From Algoriphagus sp. (GTDB lineage Bacteria > Bacteroidota > Bacteroidia > Cytophagales > Cyclobacteriaceae): 64,000 nucleotides of DNA. Position numbers and translations under genes: made by a program. The notes below the pieces were generated by a model that was not told where the DNA came from, made no database searches, and worked only from the letters and a program-made list of their open reading frames with translations. The DNA lies in NCBI RefSeq assembly GCF_030694375.1, contig NZ_JAUXYL010000040.1:272837-336836 (forward strand), in the 5' to 3' direction. The first letter of the stretch is position 1. The number at the start of each line of letters is the position of its first letter. Below, one piece after another: positions 35,892 through 46,097 of the stretch.

Positions 35892-37550
35892 GTGAAGCAA
35901 ATCATTACCTGTTCCCTTCCAATTCTCATTTTTTTGACCATCCTGGGCTGTAATTCACCTAAATCAGGCATTTCAAATAAAGATGTCCGACACAGCCAAA
36001 AATTGATTGGGCTTGAATTCGAAAATGAAAGAATCGAAATGATGCATGATTATCTGGTAGAAAATAAAGCCGGATATGACAGCCTACGCAACTATTCGCT
36101 TACCTATGAGACTTTTCCGGCTATTCTTTTTGACCCACATCCTTTCGGTTATCAATTTCCTGAAAAACAAGCGAATCCAGAATTTCTAATTCCCGATGAT
36201 GTCTGTGTGCCTGATGATCTTCAGGAAATAGCTTTTTTCACCATTCCTCAACTGGCATCGCTCATAAAGCACAAGAAAATCACTTCTGAAGCACTCACAC
36301 AACTTTATATTGATCGAATCAAACGCTACGATGGACAGCTCCAAAGTGTGATCACACTGACAGAGGAATTAGCTATGAAGCAAGCAAGGCAGGCCGATCA
36401 GGAAATTGCCTCGGGTAATTACAAGGGGATTTTGCACGGGATTCCTTATGGAGTGAAGGACTTGATGGCGGTGGAAGGTTTCCCGACGACTTGGGGATCG
36501 AAGCCCTATCAGGATCAAATACTGGAAGGTACCGCTGCTGTGGTGAAAAAATTGGAAGATCAAGGCGCTGTTTTGATTGCAAAACTCGTTTCCGGCGCCC
36601 TCGCCAGAGGGGATGTTTGGTTTGGAGGAAAAACAAAAAACCCTTGGGACCTCAGCCAAGGTGCAAGTGGCTCTTCGGCAGGATCAGGTGCTGCGACTTC
36701 AGCGGGATTGGTGGCTTTTGCAATTGGTACTGAAACTTTAGGTTCAATAACTTCCCCAGCTTCCAGAACTGGGATCACCGGTTTGAGACCAACTTACGGC
36801 CGAATCAGCCGGCAGGGTGTGATGAGCCTTAGCTGGTCCATGGACAAAATTGGTCCGCTGTGTCGATCAGCGCAGGATTGTGAAATTGTATTTAGTGCGC
36901 TTTATGGAAAAGATCCCCAAGATCCAAGCACGAATGATGCTCCCTTCAATCAAGTCAAAAAAGCTCCTTCCGAATTGAAAGTTGCCTATCTTAAAAAAGA
37001 TATTGAAGGCGATACCACAATTTCCAAAGCAAATATATTGGCGGCTTTGGAGGTCTTCAAATCCATGGGAGTGGAGCCAACAGCCATCGAATTGCCGACT
37101 AGCTTTCCCTATGATGGGTTCGATATTATTCTCAGGGCTGAGGCAGGAGCTTTCTTTGACGAACTGGTGCGATCCGGGGAAGTAGATCTGATGGTGGAGC
37201 AGGGACCTTCCTCCCGTGCCAATTCCCTCAGACAGTCTCGCTTTATTCCTGCTGTTGAATACCTGCAAGCCAATCGACACCGCAAGCAATTGATCGAAGA
37301 GATTCATGCGCTTTTCAAGGATTATGATGTAATCATCGCTCCGTCTAATAGGGGAAGACAATTACTGATCACCAACCTGACCGGTCATCCTGCCATCAGT
37401 GTCCCAAATGGGTTTGACAGCAAAGGTCGTCCTACCAGCTTTACTATGATCGGCAATCTCTATGATGAAGGAAGTATTCTAGCGCTGGCAAAAGCTTTCC
37501 AACTGGCTACAGACTTTGATGAGAAGCATCCTCCGTTGTTTGTGAAATGA
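35892..37550 (+). CDS. amidase-signature family lipoprotein
   Basis: This 552-residue protein starts at GTG (35892) with a lipoprotein signal ending ILGC. An N-terminal extension of about 110 residues precedes the amidase-signature fold: catalytic Lys in YGVKDLMAVEG, the glycine/serine-rich stretch QGASGSSAGSGAATSAG and the nucleophile segment TETLGSITSPAS. It is related to GatA and to plant/bacterial amidases, but the lipid anchor indicates an envelope amidohydrolase rather than tRNA amidation. The substrate is unknown. Confidence 0.9.
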   Translation: MKQIITCSLPILIFLTILGCNSPKSGISNKDVRHSQKLIGLEFENERIEMMHDYLVENKAGYDSLRNYSLTYETFPAILFDPHPFGYQFPEKQANPEFLIPDDVCVPDDLQEIAFFTIPQLASLIKHKKITSEALTQLYIDRIKRYDGQLQSVITLTEELAMKQARQADQEIASGNYKGILHGIPYGVKDLMAVEGFPTTWGSKPYQDQILEGTAAVVKKLEDQGAVLIAKLVSGALARGDVWFGGKTKNPWDLSQGASGSSAGSGAATSAGLVAFAIGTETLGSITSPASRTGITGLRPTYGRISRQGVMSLSWSMDKIGPLCRSAQDCEIVFSALYGKDPQDPSTNDAPFNQVKKAPSELKVAYLKKDIEGDTTISKANILAALEVFKSMGVEPTAIELPTSFPYDGFDIILRAEAGAFFDELVRSGEVDLMVEQGPSSRANSLRQSRFIPAVEYLQANRHRKQLIEEIHALFKDYDVIIAPSNRGRQLLITNLTGHPAISVPNGFDSKGRPTSFTMIGNLYDEGSILALAKAFQLATDFDEKHPPLFVK

Positions 37551-37726
37551 TTCAGGGATTAGTTGAACTCTTGTGGACAGCCCTATCGCTATGACAAGTA
37601 ATCCTCAGAGTGTGGTGATCAACGAATCGAGTCATAATTCCTGACTGTGGTTCAAAAATAGATTTTTCTTTGTCCATCTTACTGATAAACAAGTCTGTGC
37701 ATTTAGTAACAAATTTACCTGCTTTT

Positions 37727-39025
37727 TTACTTTCTTTTGCTCAACCAAAAAATCGGGATTCCGAAAAGAAGGGCAAGTACTCCGAGAATGAGAGCATCTA
37801 ATCCAGCACCTAAAAAAATCCAAGCTGAGAATCCTAATCCCAAGAAAGTATAGAGGATGGATCCGAAAGTCCACTTAAAGCCCAACTGACGCGTAAAGGA
37901 AAAATATCCGTAAGCCAGGACTGCTCCGAAATAAAAGGCCAATGAAGTAGTAGTCGTCAATAAAACCATGAACTCATAGAGCCCGCTAAAGCCTTTGCTT
38001 ATATTAAAGAGCAATAGAATACTAATAAAAACACTGGAAACGATCACTCCGACACTCGGTGCACCGGTTGGGTTTTTGTAAGCCAAAGCCTTTGGTAGCA
38101 ATCCATCTTTGGCCATGGAGTAGGGGATCTGACCTTGAAGTAATATCCATCCATTCAATGCACCAAAACTGGCTAAGCAAGCACCTGCAGCTACAAAGTA
38201 TCCGGTATTTATCCCAAAAATCAGATTTGCTGCATCACTGAAGGGGGCCTGACTTTGGGCGACTTCAGTAGGTGACAGTACCCCAAAAAGTGAAAAAGAA
38301 CTGAACAGGTAAAGAAAGATCACCAAGCTCACTCCAATTTTGGTACCCTTTGAGATGGTCTTTTCCGGATCCTTGATATTTCCCGCCGGAATAGTCGCTG
38401 CCTCTATTCCCATGAAAGCATAGAAACAAAGTACCGAAGAGCTGGTGATAGCCTGAAAGGATGATTCTTCAGAAGTGTTGAATGGAATAAAATTATCCAA
38501 GTCGATAAAAAATAAGCCACCAAAAGCAACCAAAAGGATGGGCAAAATTTTTAAAGCCGTTGTTACTACCTGAAGATTTCCAGAAGATCGGATGGAAAGG
38601 CTGTTGAGAATAGACAGTCCCCAAATCGCTGAAAGAGCTACGGTGACCGAAAACCAACTTGACTGGCTGACTTCCGGAAAGAAAACTCCAAAATAGCCTG
38701 AAAAAGTCAAGGCAATCGCAGCATTGGTGCTCCATATTGAAAGCCAAAATCCCCAAGCCACAATGAACCCCGCAAGCTCTCCAAAAGCAGCTTTGGTATA
38801 GGCGTAGGAGCCACCTGTTTCGGGAATTACTTTACTTAAAGCACTCATAAGATGTGCTAAAACCCAAGCGCCAATGGCAGCAATCACCCATCCCAAAAGG
38901 CTAATTCCTCCAAATTTTGCCAGTGTTGACGGAAGTGTGAAAATTCCCGAGCCTATCATTCCGCCGGCTACAAGGGATATTACCGTGATCAAACCCAGGC
39001 TTCGTGTATTTTGTAGGCTATTCAA
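37727..39025 (-). CDS. APC-superfamily basic amino acid/polyamine antiporter-like permease
   Basis: This 432-residue transporter has about 12 transmembrane helices. TM1 signature VAGGMIGSGIFTLPSTLAK and TM3 ETGGSYAYTKAAFGEL place it near the arginine:ornithine/agmatine antiporter group of APC transporters. It is monocistronic, divergent from the Rieske oxygenase gene. The substrate is inferred only from overall similarity. Confidence 0.9.
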   Translation of the reverse strand: MNSLQNTRSLGLITVISLVAGGMIGSGIFTLPSTLAKFGGISLLGWVIAAIGAWVLAHLMSALSKVIPETGGSYAYTKAAFGELAGFIVAWGFWLSIWSTNAAIALTFSGYFGVFFPEVSQSSWFSVTVALSAIWGLSILNSLSIRSSGNLQVVTTALKILPILLVAFGGLFFIDLDNFIPFNTSEESSFQAITSSSVLCFYAFMGIEAATIPAGNIKDPEKTISKGTKIGVSLVIFLYLFSSFSLFGVLSPTEVAQSQAPFSDAANLIFGINTGYFVAAGACLASFGALNGWILLQGQIPYSMAKDGLLPKALAYKNPTGAPSVGVIVSSVFISILLLFNISKGFSGLYEFMVLLTTTTSLAFYFGAVLAYGYFSFTRQLGFKWTFGSILYTFLGLGFSAWIFLGAGLDALILGVLALLFGIPIFWLSKRK

Positions 39026-39166
39026 AAGAAGGATTTGATTGAAAAGAGTAATTTAGCTGAACCTCAAGATATAAAGATATTTGAAATCAAGCATGATTCC
39101 GCCGACACACCGAAGTGTGCTTATAAGTCACCTGGCAGGCAGGCCTTTGAAAAAAAAATATAACCA

Positions 39167-40246
39167 ATGACACCATTCTCCATCAATCCGGATATTACTC
39201 TTGCCGAAACACTTCCAGCTTCCTTTTATCGCTCTCAGGAAGTTTTTGACTTGCTGATCGAAAAAGTCTTCGCCCAAACCTGGCAATTTGCAGGAGATAC
39301 CACCAAAGTTGCACTGTCTCAACAGATTCATCCTTTTAGTTTTCTTGAATTTGGACTGGAAGAACCCATGCTCCTGACAAATTCAGATGGGCAGCTTTCC
39401 TGCCTATCCAACGTATGCACCCACCGTGGAAATATCCTATGTCACTCACTCGGAAAGTCACGTCAGATTACCTGCGCCTATCATGGCAGAAGATTCAATC
39501 TGCAGGGAGAATTCCAGCACATGCCTCAATTTAAGGAAGCTTTGAATTTCCCCAGAAAAGCCGATGACCTCACCTGCTTCCCATTGCTTCAGTGGGGACC
39601 TTGGCTATTTACTGCTTTGACTGAGCATATGGATTTTCAGGCTATACTGGATGCGATGAACCGCAAAGTGGGCTTTTTGCCTTTGCATGACTTCAAAGAA
39701 GACAAAAGCCGTAACAAAGACTATCTCGTCAATACACATTGGGCCTTGTATTGTGACAATTACCTGGAGGGATTTCATATTCCATTTGTTCATGACAGTC
39801 TGAATGCCGTGCTGGATTATTCCCAATACGAAACGGTACTCTATCCAAATGCCAATTTGCAAATTGGACATTCTTCAGGAGGGGAACATATTTTTGATTT
39901 CCCTGCTGATCATGAAGACTACGGCAAGCAAATCAGCGCTTATTATTTTTGGATTTTCCCCAACATGATGTTTAATTTTTATCCCTGGGGTTGTTCGATC
40001 AACATTGTCAAACCCATCGCACTCAACCGAACGAAAGTCAGCTTTATCACCTATGTCTATGATGAAAGTAAACTGGATACCGGAGCAGGTGCAGCCTTGG
40101 ACAAGGTCGAGCGGGAGGATGAGTTTGTAGTAGAGGGAGTGTTCAAAGGGATGAATTCAAGGGTATACCAGACAGGTCGATTTTCTCCCCAAATGGAAAA
40201 AGGAGTGCATCATTTTCATAGCTTGCTGGCCCAATACATCAACTAA
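39167..40246 (+). CDS. Rieske-type aromatic ring-hydroxylating oxygenase, alpha-subunit type
   Basis: This 359-residue oxygenase has an N-terminal Rieske [2Fe-2S] domain with C84-T-H86 and C103-AY-H106. The mononuclear iron site follows in DNYLEGFHIPFVHDSL (two His). No beta-subunit or reductase gene lies nearby, so it is likely a homotrimeric enzyme of the choline/carnitine/proline-betaine monooxygenase branch (inference). It is followed after 7 nt by the GNAT gene, so the two form an operon. Confidence 0.88.
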   Translation: MTPFSINPDITLAETLPASFYRSQEVFDLLIEKVFAQTWQFAGDTTKVALSQQIHPFSFLEFGLEEPMLLTNSDGQLSCLSNVCTHRGNILCHSLGKSRQITCAYHGRRFNLQGEFQHMPQFKEALNFPRKADDLTCFPLLQWGPWLFTALTEHMDFQAILDAMNRKVGFLPLHDFKEDKSRNKDYLVNTHWALYCDNYLEGFHIPFVHDSLNAVLDYSQYETVLYPNANLQIGHSSGGEHIFDFPADHEDYGKQISAYYFWIFPNMMFNFYPWGCSINIVKPIALNRTKVSFITYVYDESKLDTGAGAALDKVEREDEFVVEGVFKGMNSRVYQTGRFSPQMEKGVHHFHSLLAQYIN

Positions 40247-40253
40247 TCATTCC

Positions 40254-40703
40254 ATGAATCTAACGCATCGAGTTAAAGCTTTTCAAGAACTTACAGTAAA
40301 CGAGCTTTACGAACTGTTAAAGCTTAGGTCTGAGGTATTTGTGGTGGAGCAGAATTGTGTGTTTCAGGACATGGACGATAAGGATCAGAAATGTCACCAT
40401 GTGATGCTCTATTTAGATGGAACTCTAGTAGGGTATAGTAGGCTAGTTCCTGCCGGTGTTTCCTACAAGGAAATGGCGATAGGTAGAGTGATTACCGCGG
40501 CTTCTGTCAGAGGAAAGGGATTGGGAAAAGTGCTGATGGAATTATCTATTGAGCATTGCCGTCAGCTATATGGTCCCGGAGCCATCCGTCTCGGTGCGCA
40601 AACCTACGCGCTAGGTTTTTATTCTTCCTTGGGTTTCGTGGCAGAAGGTGAAATCTATGATGAAGACGGAATTGAACACATCGAGATGGTGAGGAGAAAT
40701 TAG
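40254..40703 (+). CDS. GNAT N-acetyltransferase, ElaA-like
   Basis: This 149-residue GNAT protein begins with the ElaA-type segment FQELTVNELYELLKLRSEVF followed by VEQNCVFQDMDDKD. The acetyl-CoA pyrophosphate loop is GRVITAASVRGKGLGK. The acceptor substrate is unknown. It is co-transcribed with the Rieske oxygenase. Confidence 0.88.
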   Translation: MNLTHRVKAFQELTVNELYELLKLRSEVFVVEQNCVFQDMDDKDQKCHHVMLYLDGTLVGYSRLVPAGVSYKEMAIGRVITAASVRGKGLGKVLMELSIEHCRQLYGPGAIRLGAQTYALGFYSSLGFVAEGEIYDEDGIEHIEMVRRN

Positions 40704-41279
40704 TGATACGAGTTTTACCACAATGGAACCAAAAGATTTTTTCACCACGGAGTTTTTTTTTAGCCACTAAGGGCACTAAGGAGCACAAAGGTTTTTTCAC
40801 ATAATTTTTTTTTTCACAGAGCGCACTGAGAAAAGTAGATTGGGGATTTGGGCTGGAATTGAACTTCATAGATTATCGGCTTGGGATGCTTTTTTCAAGG
40901 TCACGGAGGCGTTCGCTTCGCTCTTTGATGGGGGATATTTTACAACATAGAAACATAGGGTCACATAGTTTCCTTTTCTTAACGGTTTTATGCTACGATT
41001 TCTATGTGGCTATGTGGTTTTCAAAAAAGGGATTTCTGAGTTTTTTTAGCCACTAAGGGCACGAAGGAGCGCAAAGGATTTTTACCACGAACCTGTCTAC
41101 CCAGTCAGGTTTTCGCAGAAAAGGACGCTGATTTTCACAGAATATTTCCCACAGAACTGACTTCCGTCAGGCAAGTTGATCACAGAAAAATTCACGGATG
41201 GATACATATTCCTAATGCCAATCTCAATTTTCTCCCGCCCTCTGTGGTTAATTTTTTTAGCAGTCTGAAGATTCCACTG
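40704..41279. repeat. mosaic of dispersed short repeats
   Basis: The gap is built from repeat pieces: AGCCACTAAGGGCACTAAGG (40762) with a near copy at 41048, CACAGAGCGCACTGAG (about 40815), a group of CATAG boxes (ACATAGAAACATAGGG, near 40945), CTATGTGGCTATGTGG (about 41003), and AGCAGTCTGAAG (41260), which matches the hairpin repeat at 5.2 kb. No coding region is supported. Confidence 0.8.
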
Positions 41280-42956
41280 TTACTTCAACCTGCTCAACAC
41301 GAAATCCCTTCCATTTTCATAAAATAATCGGTCAGCAATCCGATCAATAGGCCAGTTCTGTGGAAGAAATAAGCCATTTGCTATGATGGCTTTTTCGAAT
41401 TCCTTTACAAACTTTTTCTTCAGGAAATCGATCTCTCGGCAACTCGTACACCAGTCAATGGCCTCGATCAAACCGTCAAAATCAGATCCAATACACAGGA
41501 TTTTGCACAGCATCTTCTCAACACCTGCTACTCCGTCAAAGTCCTTTCCCAATTTCACACAATGCAGGATTTGATTGAGGAAATGGTGGAACTGATGCGG
41601 AGCGATATCCGTGGAATTTCCGGTAATTAAATCAGTCAATTCTTCCGCATCGGCACATTGGTAAAGGAGCTTTCCTTTGGCAGCATTGAACAAGCCCAAG
41701 GCTTTGTTTTCATCGTTGGACAGGAAATCTGTATCCGTCAGGATTTTTTTTGTACCCAGTCCCCTGAGGGTGATTGATCCCACATTATCTGAAAAGGAGT
41801 CCTGATTTAATCTCCAGGCCTTGGTGTAACCCAAAACCCGCTCATCCAATGAGATCCCCAAAAGTCCATCGGAATCATAGATCGCTTTGATGTCTTCGTC
41901 AAACAAGTTGATTGTGGTAGCATTGAATCCCGGGGAGGGAAAATTGTTGAATTTGTATTTTGCAGGTTTCCCCACTTTCACCCGGTAGCAATCTCCCTCT
42001 TTTCGGGAAGAGTAGATGTAATCGCTGAGGTTTTCCGATTCGGATTGAAACCTGATCCCACAAATTCCTGAGTGGGAGGATACAAGCGGACTTTTGATTC
42101 CAAGGCTTTTACGGTGCTCGTAAAGCTGAAATCTGGCATGTGGGCTCATGTGCTTGATGTCTGTGCAGATTTCCTCCTGCTCCAGCAGCGCAACCAACTT
42201 TTTCCCGAAATCTGTCAGTCCGCTATGAATTGGCCTCAGATCCTTTTCATCAAAATTGCTCACGCGCATGCCATCCATGGCGTAGGCCTGATTGCAAAAT
42301 GCCCCATTCATTCGATCGATGTGGGTTAGGTTGGCCATCAGTACTTTGATGTTTCTATTTTGGAGTTTTTTGAGGTTTTTGCGGATATCTTCCAAAATCA
42401 CTGTACCATTTTTCTCTCCCAGATTGCTACGCAAAGAATGGACTCCTTCAATCGAACAGACAACATGAAGGGTATTTGCTGCAGCCTCATTCCATTGGTT
42501 TTTGGCTTGGAGAAAAACAACTTTTCGTCCCGGCTGAAAGGGATCATTCTCAGGCAAGAGATCCAAGTCATTTTCCACAATGGAAAAGGCGTTTTTCTCT
42601 TTGAGCAGCTCTTGGTAGCGTTCATGGCTCAACACCTCCCCAAATCGTGTGTGTTGGAATTTTTCCAGAAGTTTCATAAAAGCCTTTTTGCTGCTGAGCG
42701 CTTTGACCAAGTCAATGTCCGGAGCAAAAAGCGGCATCACCACCACCTTGTAGCCGGATTCGATCAGCATATCCGGGGAGGATTGGGAACCAAACATTTT
42801 GTCAAGTGTCCCCAAAGCAAAAAGCTCCAGCAGTTTAGACAACCCGTCTTTCAGGTCATTCTTGGTGATGGCTTTCCAGGGGCTGGTAGAGTTTCCTTTT
42901 TTGGAAAACTGATTTTTCAAAGTCAGGTGCAGATGAGAATCAAAGAAGTGGCTCAT
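41280..42956 (-). CDS. M19-type (renal dipeptidase-like) metallohydrolase
   Basis: This 558-residue cytoplasmic protein shows the amidohydrolase metal-site series: HxH in DSHLHL near the start, Glu in SIEGVHSL, HIDRMNGAF, TDIKHMS, VSSHSG and GSDFDG. This order matches membrane dipeptidases of family M19, although the chain is longer (usual 350-400), with an extended N-terminal region. No signal peptide is visible. Substrate probably a dipeptide or related amide (inference). Confidence 0.75.
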   Translation of the reverse strand: MSHFFDSHLHLTLKNQFSKKGNSTSPWKAITKNDLKDGLSKLLELFALGTLDKMFGSQSSPDMLIESGYKVVVMPLFAPDIDLVKALSSKKAFMKLLEKFQHTRFGEVLSHERYQELLKEKNAFSIVENDLDLLPENDPFQPGRKVVFLQAKNQWNEAAANTLHVVCSIEGVHSLRSNLGEKNGTVILEDIRKNLKKLQNRNIKVLMANLTHIDRMNGAFCNQAYAMDGMRVSNFDEKDLRPIHSGLTDFGKKLVALLEQEEICTDIKHMSPHARFQLYEHRKSLGIKSPLVSSHSGICGIRFQSESENLSDYIYSSRKEGDCYRVKVGKPAKYKFNNFPSPGFNATTINLFDEDIKAIYDSDGLLGISLDERVLGYTKAWRLNQDSFSDNVGSITLRGLGTKKILTDTDFLSNDENKALGLFNAAKGKLLYQCADAEELTDLITGNSTDIAPHQFHHFLNQILHCVKLGKDFDGVAGVEKMLCKILCIGSDFDGLIEAIDWCTSCREIDFLKKKFVKEFEKAIIANGLFLPQNWPIDRIADRLFYENGRDFVLSRLK

Positions 42957-43400
42957 GGTAAAATGATTTAGGTAAAAAGGGTAGCGTAGATCGTTGGAAT
43001 GGAAGTTTTTAGAGTTCTCTTTTTGCGGATTGCGTTCGTTCCAAGCTTGTGGACCCGGGCAGTGTCCGCCAGAGCGGATCGTATTTTCCTTTGGAAAAAG
43101 TTTTTGACTCGATGCATGGACTGCAAATAAAAATGTGCAACAAAAGAATCTAATGCGCTAAAAATCAACGCATACGAATTTAGGGATTTTTTTGAAATCG
43201 GAAATCTTCGGCTTGATTCTTTTGAGCCGCAAATAAAAAACAAGTCTCCTTAAACTCTTGTGGTAAAATTTTTAACTCATTTACCAACCTAAGCTAAAAC
43301 CATCAAGAGCACCATCTTTTGAGGAGTAGGGGGCTATCCCGCTTATAAACCTCGCCTAAAATTAAAAAAGGACGGGAATGACAGATTCAATGTCTCGAAA

Positions 43401-44042
43401 TCAGCTGATGTCCATGAATTTTAATTTTTCTATAAATGCCACCAGTTGGGCAGAATTTTTCAATTCCAGTTTCTGCATGATATTTCGGCGATGGGTGTTT
43501 ATCGTCAGTTCACTTAAAAATAGTTTCTTCGCAATTTCTGCTGAGGTCAATCCTTCCGACACCATGTTGGCAATCTGTTTTTCACGCTTACTGAGAATTT
43601 TGACCAGTGACTGAGGATTTGATTGTCTTGTCGGCGCGAGAATCGATGGAGGAAAAGTGGGAATATTTTGCATTGCCTTGTTCAAGGCCTCCAAAAGCGT
43701 CTTTTTGCCGATTGTTTTCTGCAAAAAACCGATCGCTCCTTCCCGTTTACAATTTTCTATCACATCTGGATTTGATTCCATAGTCAATAAAATTACTTTA
43801 CTCGAAGGGCTGATTTTTTGGAGCAATTGGAGCGATTCAATGCCATTGGCGTCAGGAAGAAAATAATCCAACAGAATCAATTCTGGCTGTAATTTCTCTG
43901 CGATCCGTATCCCTTCATTTAAGGTTTGTGCATGGATCAATTCCCTGATGAAGGTCTCATTTCCCAGTAATGAATGTATTCCCTGGGCAAACAGCAGATG
44001 GTCGTCGATGTGTAAAACTTTGATTTCGATAAAGTTAAGCAT
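43401..44042 (-). CDS. NarL/LuxR-family response regulator
   Basis: This 213-residue regulator has a receiver domain (about 7-120) with acidic residues in LHIDDH, phospho-acceptor Asp in LILLDYFLP, a Thr in LLTME and Lys in LQKTIGKK. A LuxR-type helix-turn-helix follows (about 150-210, LSKREKQIANMVSEGLTSAEIAKKL). It overlaps the sensor kinase gene by 8 nt, so the two form a two-component pair. Confidence 0.93.
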   Translation of the reverse strand: MLNFIEIKVLHIDDHLLFAQGIHSLLGNETFIRELIHAQTLNEGIRIAEKLQPELILLDYFLPDANGIESLQLLQKISPSSKVILLTMESNPDVIENCKREGAIGFLQKTIGKKTLLEALNKAMQNIPTFPPSILAPTRQSNPQSLVKILSKREKQIANMVSEGLTSAEIAKKLFLSELTINTHRRNIMQKLELKNSAQLVAFIEKLKFMDIS

Positions 44043-45897
44043 GCAATGGGATTAAAATCGTAAGCGTGGTTCCTGTTGGGTTTGATTCCAATTCGAGGGA
44101 ACCTTTAAGATACCTGATCCGCTCCTGAATATTTTTTAAACCAATACCGGAGTGTGGGGAAGTGGTGTCCATTCCTCTGCCGTTATCTTCTGCAATTAGC
44201 TCAATTTTTCCTTCTTGCTCCACAATACTCAACAAAGCTTCCTGGGCCTGAGCATGTTTGACGATATTTTGCAGTAATTCATTGCATATCCGATATAAGA
44301 TCAACTGCCTCGATTTGGTGATGGGAGAGCTCACTTGGTAGTAAAAGTTGATTTCAATGGGGTATTTCTGGCTTAGAAGCTCAATTTGAAGTTTCAGGAC
44401 ATTTTCCAACCCGTTTTCTTCAAGGTAATGTGGGGTAAGGTTGTGGCTAAGTGATCGGGCTTCCTGAATACTTTGTTCGATCATCTGTTTCAGTTCGGAT
44501 ATCGGTTCTGATGGGTAACTATCCGATAGCATTTCTGTTTTAATGAATAGACTTGCCAGCATTCCCCCGATGCTGTCATGAAGGTCTCTTCCCAGACGTT
44601 GTCTTTCATCTTCCTGAACCTGGATAAGCTGCTCAGCTACCTTTTTTTCCTTTTCCAGAATTTCAATGACAAGTCCCTCTTTTTCTTTTTTAAACAAGGA
44701 TGCCCGCTTCGCAAATGCTGCCGTGATCATTCCTGTTTCTCCCATCAGTCCAAAAGCACTTCCAAAATCCAGCAAATAGTGAGGAATCCCCAATGGTATT
44801 AATTTTTGATTTAGCTGGAGCACGATCCCAAACAGGGCCAGGAATGCAATTCCAATCAGGTAATATCCTGCAAGAGGGACTTTTGCCCGCCATTGGATAA
44901 ATGAATAAACCAAAACCAGGATGCTGGTGATCAGGGATACGATCAGGGTAGTTTGCAGGAAAATAATCTTGAAGGGGATGGATTCCAATATGCCCCAGGG
45001 AAGCAGAATAGACAGCAGCAAAATCAATTGAAAAATAATAATCCCCCAGATCCATTTGGCGGTTGATTTTCCGGAGTAAGTGGGTGGAAAGAATTTCACC
45101 ACCAAAAGAAGAATCAGCACATTGGTTAGGAGATTGAAAAATGGCCGGGCAATGCCTACCCAATCCATTTGATAGGGCCAAATAAACTGAAATGTCAATC
45201 CCCAATGGGTAGAAAGCCATAAGGAAATGGACAGCACATAAGCGGCGTAGATGGCTCCACTCCAAGCTTTTAATTCAATCGCAAAGAATACAGCGAAAAT
45301 AAAAATGATGCTCATCCAGCCAAGGATCCATCCCATGACCATGGTGTCATTGGACTTGCGCTGATAGAATGTCTGGAAGTCAAGCACCTCAGGTTCTATA
45401 TGGAAAGTTTCGCCGACTTTGTCCAGGAGGAGAAGATATCGCAAGCTGCCGGCAGGAGGGACCACCACGGGAATCACCAGATCCCGATCCAAAAAGGGCC
45501 GCTGTCCAAAAGGGAAATTATCCCCCAACTCCATGGAAGCAGTGAAAGCTTCGTTTTCAAAAACACTGATCCTGTTGATGTGGGGATTGTTTGGAACGAA
45601 AAGAAATTGACGCGTCGAATCGGAAGGGTTAGTAAAAGTCATCCCAAGCCACCATTGATTGCGGGTAATTCCAGGATTGAATTGGTTTTTATCTTGAATG
45701 ACTGTATCCGAAATCGCCCATGCCTCCTGAGGCGTATAATTTTCATCCGGGAAGATGCTGAAAAGGGGACTGGGGTCAGCTTTTTGCCCGCATGAAATCA
45801 GCCAAAGGCAACTTAAAATCAATAATGAAGACCTGTGCAAGTTCAATAAAGCATCTCGCAAAGTTGGGTTTACCCAACATGTGATTGAAATTCCCAA
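44035..45897 (-). CDS. 7TMR-DISM sensor histidine kinase (HisKA_3 type)
   Basis: This 620-residue membrane kinase has an N-terminal signal or lipobox-like segment (LISCGQ), an extracellular 7TMR-DISM domain, seven hydrophobic segments (about 185-400), and a NarX/DesK-type kinase core. The phospho-acceptor is in QRLGRDLHDSIGG, and the ATPase has ELLQNIVKHAQA, DNGRGMD and GIGLKNIQERI. DISM domains often bind carbohydrates. The start is uncertain because no ATG is available near 45897; TTG was taken. Confidence 0.9.
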   Translation of the reverse strand: MGISITCWVNPTLRDALLNLHRSSLLILSCLWLISCGQKADPSPLFSIFPDENYTPQEAWAISDTVIQDKNQFNPGITRNQWWLGMTFTNPSDSTRQFLFVPNNPHINRISVFENEAFTASMELGDNFPFGQRPFLDRDLVIPVVVPPAGSLRYLLLLDKVGETFHIEPEVLDFQTFYQRKSNDTMVMGWILGWMSIIFIFAVFFAIELKAWSGAIYAAYVLSISLWLSTHWGLTFQFIWPYQMDWVGIARPFFNLLTNVLILLLVVKFFPPTYSGKSTAKWIWGIIIFQLILLLSILLPWGILESIPFKIIFLQTTLIVSLITSILVLVYSFIQWRAKVPLAGYYLIGIAFLALFGIVLQLNQKLIPLGIPHYLLDFGSAFGLMGETGMITAAFAKRASLFKKEKEGLVIEILEKEKKVAEQLIQVQEDERQRLGRDLHDSIGGMLASLFIKTEMLSDSYPSEPISELKQMIEQSIQEARSLSHNLTPHYLEENGLENVLKLQIELLSQKYPIEINFYYQVSSPITKSRQLILYRICNELLQNIVKHAQAQEALLSIVEQEGKIELIAEDNGRGMDTTSPHSGIGLKNIQERIRYLKGSLELESNPTGTTLTILIPLHA

Positions 45898-46097
45898 GAA
45901 AGCAAATGTTAATCAAATAGGGTGATAATGCAACTAAGATAAAGATTGCTTGGATTTTAAAAAGAGTGCATCTCAAAAAAATACCAATTTCTAGGTATTG
46001 GAAGAGGGGAGGATAAATTCAAGTTTTGTGGGGTGGTTTTTTTATGGAGCAAATCCAATACTAAACCCAAATTATACATCATGCCATAATTAGATAT

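Noticed and set aside
42968..43243. 91-codon minus-strand frame upstream of the dipeptidase
   Set aside because: Composition is not protein-like, and it covers an intergenic gap with an inverted GTCCGCC/GGCGG-like segment. The whole 42957-43400 gap shows no supported gene.
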